NCBI GenBank assembly: GCA_016930895.1
Contig: JAFGFV010000075.1
Location: 1 to 39,150 of the forward strand
Direction: 5' to 3'
Source: Spirochaetales bacterium
GTDB taxonomy: Bacteria; Spirochaetota; Spirochaetia; SZUA-6; DRHE01
DNA length: 39,150 nucleotides
Under the pieces are notes generated by a model. It was not told the DNA's origin and did not search any database. It saw only the letters and a list, made by a program, of their open reading frames with translations. Shown piece after piece: positions 35,444 to 39,150 of the stretch (the first letter of the stretch is position 1; every line of letters begins with the position of its first letter). A program made the translations under genes and the position numbers.

Positions 35444-37128
35444 GCGATAGAGCTCGCCTGCGCTGGCCGCTCCTCGCGCTCCTGGCAGTCGCCATCCTGG
35501 CGGCAGGCTTCGGAACCTGGGGATTGGTCCGGCTGCTGCGGCGGGAGAGACCGCAACTCAGCGAGATCCTCCGGGAGGCAGACCGGGAACTGTCGGAGGG
35601 GCGCTACCTGCGTACCCGTGAGCTGCTGGAGGCAGGGTTTCGGACGGCCCGGGGGGAAACGGGGTACCTGCGCCTGCTCAAACGGGCGCTGCAGATGGCA
35701 GAGATGACCGCAGGTTACGGGGATTTCGCCCGATGGGCCAGGGAGGCCGCCGGCGATCTGCCCGGCAGCCGCCGGCTGGCAGCCGTGGCCGCCTACGGGG
35801 TTCTCCGCAGCGGGTCCCCGGAGGATGCGGCCGCGCTTCTGGAGAAGGCCCCGGCGGGGGCGGAGCTCGACGGGCTCGCGGCGGAGGCGCACCTGCGGGG
35901 GCTGCTTCCGCACGCCCGGACTCCCCGCCTCGGGGGGACCCTGGCTGCCCTCGCAGGCCTGCCGGCACTGCAGGAGCCCGCGGAGCTGCACACCCTGGGG
36001 GAGCTCCTGCAGGAACCCCGGCTCGCGTTGGACGCAGCGCTCCTGTGGGCGGAGCAGGGGCGGTTGGAGGAGGCGTACGCGGCGCTGTGGGCTCAGGGGG
36101 AGCGCCTCGAGTCGCTGCAGATGATGGATTCCCTCGAGTCGCTCGTGCTGATCGCCTTCGATGCAGGCAAGTACCGGGAAGCCTGGGAGCTGCTCGAGGC
36201 CACACCCGAGCTCAGGCAGCTTCCTGAACAGAGGATTTTCCGAGCGGACCTGGCTTGGCTCCTGGGCCTCCCCGAGAGGGCGGCTGATTACTACCAGGGG
36301 GCTATCCAGGCCGCTCCGGGCTACTCCTGGATTCCCTACCTGAACCTGGCAGCCCTCATGGACGCCTCGGGGGACCAGGAGGGGGCACAGCTGTTTCGTG
36401 GCCGGGCTTTCGAGGGTTTCCCCGAACAAAACGAAGTCGTCCTGGCCTACGCCCGTGATTTGGCGCAGAACGGCCGGAGAGCGGAGGCCCGGGAGGCCCT
36501 CGGGTCGCTCCTGGCACGGGAGCCCGGGCAGGTCGACGCCCGGCTGCTCCTCCTGGAGCTGGAGAACACGCGCGGCTCGCCGGCGTTGTACCAGGGGCGC
36601 ATGTGGGAGCTGTTCAACAGGAACCCGGCCAACGGCGAGGTGGCCCAGTCCTTGGGACTCTACCTTCTGGGTATCCGGGACCTGGAGGGCGTAGGGGTCG
36701 TACTGCGGGAGTACGGCAGGGGTCACGGAGAGCCGTACCCGCCGTGGCATCTGGAGCTGCAAGGGGCGCTCGCCCTGAGGCAGGGGGAGTACGCGAGCGC
36801 CGCGGCGCTGTTTCGGCAAAGCGTGGACCGCGAAGACAGCTGGCGCCGCCGGTACAACCTCGCTGTTGCCCTCGGGGCCGCGCACCGGCACGAAGAGGCG
36901 CTCCAGGAGTTGATCCTTTCGGAAACCCGGCTGGCCGCGGCGCAAGGGCAGATCGCTCCGGTCCGCTTCGGGGTGCTCAAGTCTCGCGTGCGTTCCCGGA
37001 TCGCCGAGTGCCACAGCCAGCTTGGGGACCATGCGGCTGCCCGGCGCGAAGCCCTCTACGCCCTGGATCTAGATCCGGGCAACCAGCACGCCCGTCGGGT
37101 GCTCAGAATTCTTGAAGGCTTGCGCTAA
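35440..37128 (+). CDS. Membrane-anchored TPR protein (562 aa)
   Basis: Unknown function. A short basic N-terminus and a membrane helix (about residues 8-31, LRWPLLALLAVAILAAGF) precede an all-helical region rich in TPR-like units, as GYLRLLKRALQMAEMTAGYG, LGLPERAADYYQGAIQAAPG, and ending HAARREALYALDLDPGNQHA. The bulk is likely periplasmic, tethered to the inner membrane. The GTG start overlaps the nusB stop. It may scaffold envelope proteins, as TPR proteins often do, but there is no direct evidence. Confidence 0.8.
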   Translation: MSDRARLRWPLLALLAVAILAAGFGTWGLVRLLRRERPQLSEILREADRELSEGRYLRTRELLEAGFRTARGETGYLRLLKRALQMAEMTAGYGDFARWAREAAGDLPGSRRLAAVAAYGVLRSGSPEDAAALLEKAPAGAELDGLAAEAHLRGLLPHARTPRLGGTLAALAGLPALQEPAELHTLGELLQEPRLALDAALLWAEQGRLEEAYAALWAQGERLESLQMMDSLESLVLIAFDAGKYREAWELLEATPELRQLPEQRIFRADLAWLLGLPERAADYYQGAIQAAPGYSWIPYLNLAALMDASGDQEGAQLFRGRAFEGFPEQNEVVLAYARDLAQNGRRAEAREALGSLLAREPGQVDARLLLLELENTRGSPALYQGRMWELFNRNPANGEVAQSLGLYLLGIRDLEGVGVVLREYGRGHGEPYPPWHLELQGALALRQGEYASAAALFRQSVDREDSWRRRYNLAVALGAAHRHEEALQELILSETRLAAAQGQIAPVRFGVLKSRVRSRIAECHSQLGDHAAARREALYALDLDPGNQHARRVLRILEGLR

Positions 37129-37140
37129 ACATGTTAGTGT
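37112..37140 (+). promoter_or_regulatory. Possible promoter of the bactofilin operon
   Basis: TTGAAG (37112-37117), 17 bp, then TAGTGT (37135-37140) preceded by TGT as an extended -10. The start is near 37147, before the AAGGAGAGG site and the ATG at 37167. Confidence 0.45.
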
Positions 37141-37166
37141 TTCGACGGCAGGCGGAAGGAGAGGAA

Positions 37167-37619
37167 ATGGCAGCCAGGAATGACGGCAGCAACTGCATCA
37201 TCGGGGAAAACTCGGTGTTCGAAGGGCGCTTCTACGTCAGCGGCTCGATCCTGATCGAAGGCAAGTTTGAGGGAGACATCAAGACCGAGGACCAGGTCAC
37301 TGTGGGGCCTACGGGCAAGGTCAAGACCGACATCCACGCCCGAAGGGTCACGGTCGGCGGCACTCTGATCGGGAACATCACCGCGACGGAGGAGGTGAGC
37401 CTCCTGGAGAACGGGAAGGTGCTGGGCAACATCAGCACGCCCAGGCTGAACGTCGAGCAGGGAGTCGTCATTCAGGGCATGGTCACGATCACCGCTGGTC
37501 GTTCCGAGGCGATCGCCCAGATCATCAAGGACTCGTTCGGCGAAGAGGCGGAGCAGCTGTTCGAAAGCGCGAGCAAGTCCGTCAAGCGCGAAAAGGTCCG
37601 GGAAAACAAGATCGAGTAA
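37167..37619 (+). CDS. Bactofilin (CcmA family)
   Basis: Bactofilins polymerise into beta-helical filaments at the membrane and shape the cell or localise wall enzymes; in spirochaetes they bear on cell shape. The 150-residue protein has the domain (about 10-115) with its repeats: IIGENSVFEGRFYVSGSILI, EGKFEGDIKTEDQVTVGP, GTLIGNITATEEVSLLENGK, and a charged tail. I start at the ATG at 37167, after AAGGAGAGG, rather than the upstream ATG 37131 in a region without such site. Confidence 0.9.
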   Translation: MAARNDGSNCIIGENSVFEGRFYVSGSILIEGKFEGDIKTEDQVTVGPTGKVKTDIHARRVTVGGTLIGNITATEEVSLLENGKVLGNISTPRLNVEQGVVIQGMVTITAGRSEAIAQIIKDSFGEEAEQLFESASKSVKREKVRENKIE

Positions 37620-37622
37620 CGG

Positions 37623-38396
37623 ATGATCCGCCTCAAGAACCCGACCGAGATCTCGGGGATCCGGGACTCGGGCGCGATCCTCACGGACACCCTGGAGCGC
37701 CTGGAGTCGATGGTGGCCGAGGGCGTCACCACCGAGGAGCTGGACCACTTCGCCCGGGACTACATCCGGGCCCGGGGAGGGGAGCCGGCCTTCCTGGGCT
37801 ACATGGACTACCCCGCGTCGCTGTGCATCTCGATCAACGAGGAGGTGATCCACGGCATTCCGGGCAGGCGCAAGCTCGTCGCCGGGGACATCGTCAGCCT
37901 GGACCTGGGAGTGAACCTCCGCGGCTTCTTCAGTGACGCCGCGATCACCGTGCCCGTGGGGCGGGTGTCCGCGGTCCGAGAGGGGCTCATGCGGGTAACC
38001 CGGGAGTGCCTGGCCCTGGGAATCGAGCAGGCAGTCGCGGGAAACCGGATCAGTGACGTCTCGCAGGCCATCTACGAACACGCCCGTGCCAACACCATGG
38101 AAGTGGTCCGCCAGTACTGCGGCCACGGGGTGGGGTTCTCCCAGCACGAGGAGCCGCAGATTCCCAACTACGTCTCTCGGGGCCCGAACCCGCGCCTCAA
38201 ACCCGGGATGGTCCTGGCGCTGGAGCCCATGGTGAACCTGGGCGGCTGGGAAGTGGATCTCCTGGAAGACCGGTGGACCGTGGTGACCTCGGACCGCAGC
38301 GACTCGGCCCACTTCGAGCACACGATCGCGGTCCTGAAAGACCATACGGAGATCCTGACCGCCTTCGGGTCCGCCTATCGGGTGAGAGAACCGTGA
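37623..38396 (+). CDS. map: Methionine aminopeptidase, type I
   Basis: Removes the initiator methionine. The 257-residue protein has the metal-ligand set of the family: SLDLGVNLRGFFSDAAIT (Asp ligands), GHGVGFSQHEEPQIPNY (His), MVLALEPMV (Glu), and SAHFEHTIAV (Glu). The type I length is normal without an extra N-terminal zinc domain. The ATG lies three bases after the bactofilin stop. Its stop overlaps the phosphoribosyltransferase gene as GTGA. Confidence 0.97.
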   Translation: MIRLKNPTEISGIRDSGAILTDTLERLESMVAEGVTTEELDHFARDYIRARGGEPAFLGYMDYPASLCISINEEVIHGIPGRRKLVAGDIVSLDLGVNLRGFFSDAAITVPVGRVSAVREGLMRVTRECLALGIEQAVAGNRISDVSQAIYEHARANTMEVVRQYCGHGVGFSQHEEPQIPNYVSRGPNPRLKPGMVLALEPMVNLGGWEVDLLEDRWTVVTSDRSDSAHFEHTIAVLKDHTEILTAFGSAYRVREP

Positions 38397-39016
38397 AGAA
38401 GATCTTTCTGCCTTACCAGACCGTGCGCAACAACGCCATCAAGCTGGCCTACCGGATTTACAGCTCCGGCTTCATTCCCGATGTGATCTACGTGTCCCTG
38501 CGGGGAGGGGCGTACCTGGGCAACGTGATCAGCGAGTACTTCAAGTTCATACGGCAGGAGGACCGTCCCGTGTACTACGCTGCCGTCGTGGCCCGTTCGT
38601 ACTCCAACATCAAGGTCCAGAGCCGCATCAAGGTCGAGGGATGGACCTACAACCCCGAGCACCTTCGACAGGGAGACCGCGTGCTGATCGTGGACGACAT
38701 CTTCGACACGGGGCGCACCATCAACCATCTGATGGAGCTCGTCCTCGAAAAGGGCCTGCCCCGCAAGGACGTGCGCATCGCCGTGCACGACTACAAAATC
38801 CGGACGTACCTCCCGGACACGCCCCCCGTCCACCCGGACTACTACTGCGTCAAGCACGTGGTCGAGCGCGAAGAGGATGATACCTGGATCCACTACTCCA
38901 GCCACGAGCTGGTCGGGCTGACCGCCGAGGAGCGGGAGGCCCACTACTACGCCCAGGACGAGTCCCTGCGGGAGGCCATGGAGTTCCTCTACGGGATCGA
39001 GCGGATCGAGGAGTAG
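38393..39016 (+). CDS. Purine-type phosphoribosyltransferase
   Basis: A type I PRTase of 207 residues, with the PRPP-binding motif VLIVDDIFDTGRTINHL and the N-terminal loop VSLRGGAYLGN. Length and context resemble the hypoxanthine or xanthine phosphoribosyltransferase group (Gpt/Hpt), but the base specificity cannot be read here. A substantial acidic C-terminal tail (EEREAHYYAQDESLREAMEF) is unusual for Gpt. The GTG start overlaps the map stop; the longer upstream reading is shadow. Confidence 0.85.
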   Translation: MKKIFLPYQTVRNNAIKLAYRIYSSGFIPDVIYVSLRGGAYLGNVISEYFKFIRQEDRPVYYAAVVARSYSNIKVQSRIKVEGWTYNPEHLRQGDRVLIVDDIFDTGRTINHLMELVLEKGLPRKDVRIAVHDYKIRTYLPDTPPVHPDYYCVKHVVEREEDDTWIHYSSHELVGLTAEEREAHYYAQDESLREAMEFLYGIERIEE

Positions 39017-39047
39017 GGAGGCACAGCAGGGCGCAGGGCCCCCGGGC

Positions 39048-39066
39048 GGGGCCTCGGCTCGGCCCC
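39048..39066. other. GC hairpin in a convergent gap
   Basis: GGGGCC (39048-39053) pairs with GGCCCC (39061-39066). It lies between the phosphoribosyltransferase and the convergent right-edge gene and could serve as a bidirectional pause, but has no T-run. Confidence 0.3.
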
Positions 39067-39072
39067 TCGGCC

Positions 39073-39150
39073 TCAGTCGCTCTTTTCCTGTTTCCAGGTC
39101 CAGTCCGAGCCGTTGAAATCCCCGCGCCACAGCCCCGCCCCGGAAGTGCA
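39073..39150 (-). CDS. 3' end of a minus-strand gene entering from the right edge (partial)
   Basis: The minus strand reads open from the window's end to a TGA at 39073-39075, giving 25 residues including GLWRGDFNGSDWTWKQEKSD. The balanced, aromatic-rich composition looks like a genuine protein C-terminus, unlike the Arg/Gly/Pro-rich shadows elsewhere. Family unknown; too little is visible to assign a function. Confidence 0.5.
   Translation of the reverse strand, partial: CTSGAGLWRGDFNGSDWTWKQEKSD

Overview
The window is a gene-dense, very GC-rich bacterial chromosome segment, almost wholly coding, with no phage, insertion sequence, CRISPR, rRNA or tRNA that I could recognise. Several features point to a free-living spirochaete: uvrA followed directly by a very large LptD-like outer membrane protein (the order I recall for Treponema pallidum TP0514-TP0515), the phoH / 7TM-HD / ybeY / tlyC / TPR cluster, a bactofilin, and many TPR or coiled lipoproteins of the kind common in Spirochaetia. 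The taxon is an inference, not proven here.

Layout. 1-2240: the edge of a minus-strand gene, a small unknown gene, hisI-hisG, then a 300-base gap holding a well-formed minus-strand promoter and terminator that together predict a small RNA of about 65 nt. 2242-7781: a ferritin-like diiron protein, a complete ECF vitamin-type transporter (fused two-domain ATPase, EcfT, S component), YggS, a small membrane protein and an RluD-type pseudouridine synthase. 7857-9043 (minus): a metallo-beta-lactamase-fold protein and a pentapeptide-repeat protein. 9133-13717: a zinc-ribbon protein, murI, rsgA and mutS2 in a tightly overlapping operon. 13905-20347: a small membrane protein, uvrA and the LptD-like protein. 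20542-26962: phoH, a PgpH-like 7TM-HD protein, ybeY, tlyC and a TPR protein. 27197-29598: pgk, tpiA and secG. 29801-33000: four poorly known genes in mixed orientation (an unknown helical protein, a lipoprotein, a flavodoxin-like protein and a multi-pass membrane protein). 33112-39016: a DnaJ-TPR protein, a SurA/PpiC-type isomerase, nusB, a TPR membrane protein, bactofilin, map and a phosphoribosyltransferase. A minus-strand gene enters from the right edge.

The genes serve mostly housekeeping roles: ribosome maturation and rescue (rluD, rsgA, mutS2, ybeY, nusB), envelope assembly (murI, LptD-like, PPIase, secG, bactofilin), glycolysis, histidine synthesis and DNA repair. Translational coupling is extreme: eleven gene pairs share a 4-base start/stop overlap.

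The most interesting points are (i) the predicted small RNA at about 1953-2018, whose single-stranded part carries an anti-Shine-Dalgarno-like CCUCC; (ii) several good promoters whose predicted transcription start falls on or within a few bases of the start codon, suggesting leaderless mRNAs; (iii) the ECF ATPase fusion with one apparently degenerate ATP site; (iv) a SAP-like motif at the N-terminus of the LptD-like protein; (v) recurrent short tandem duplications, mostly in frame, in linkers of MurI, MutS2, LptD and SecG, including one 23-bp duplication that shifted the frame at the murI terminus. I found no clearly new multi-gene system.
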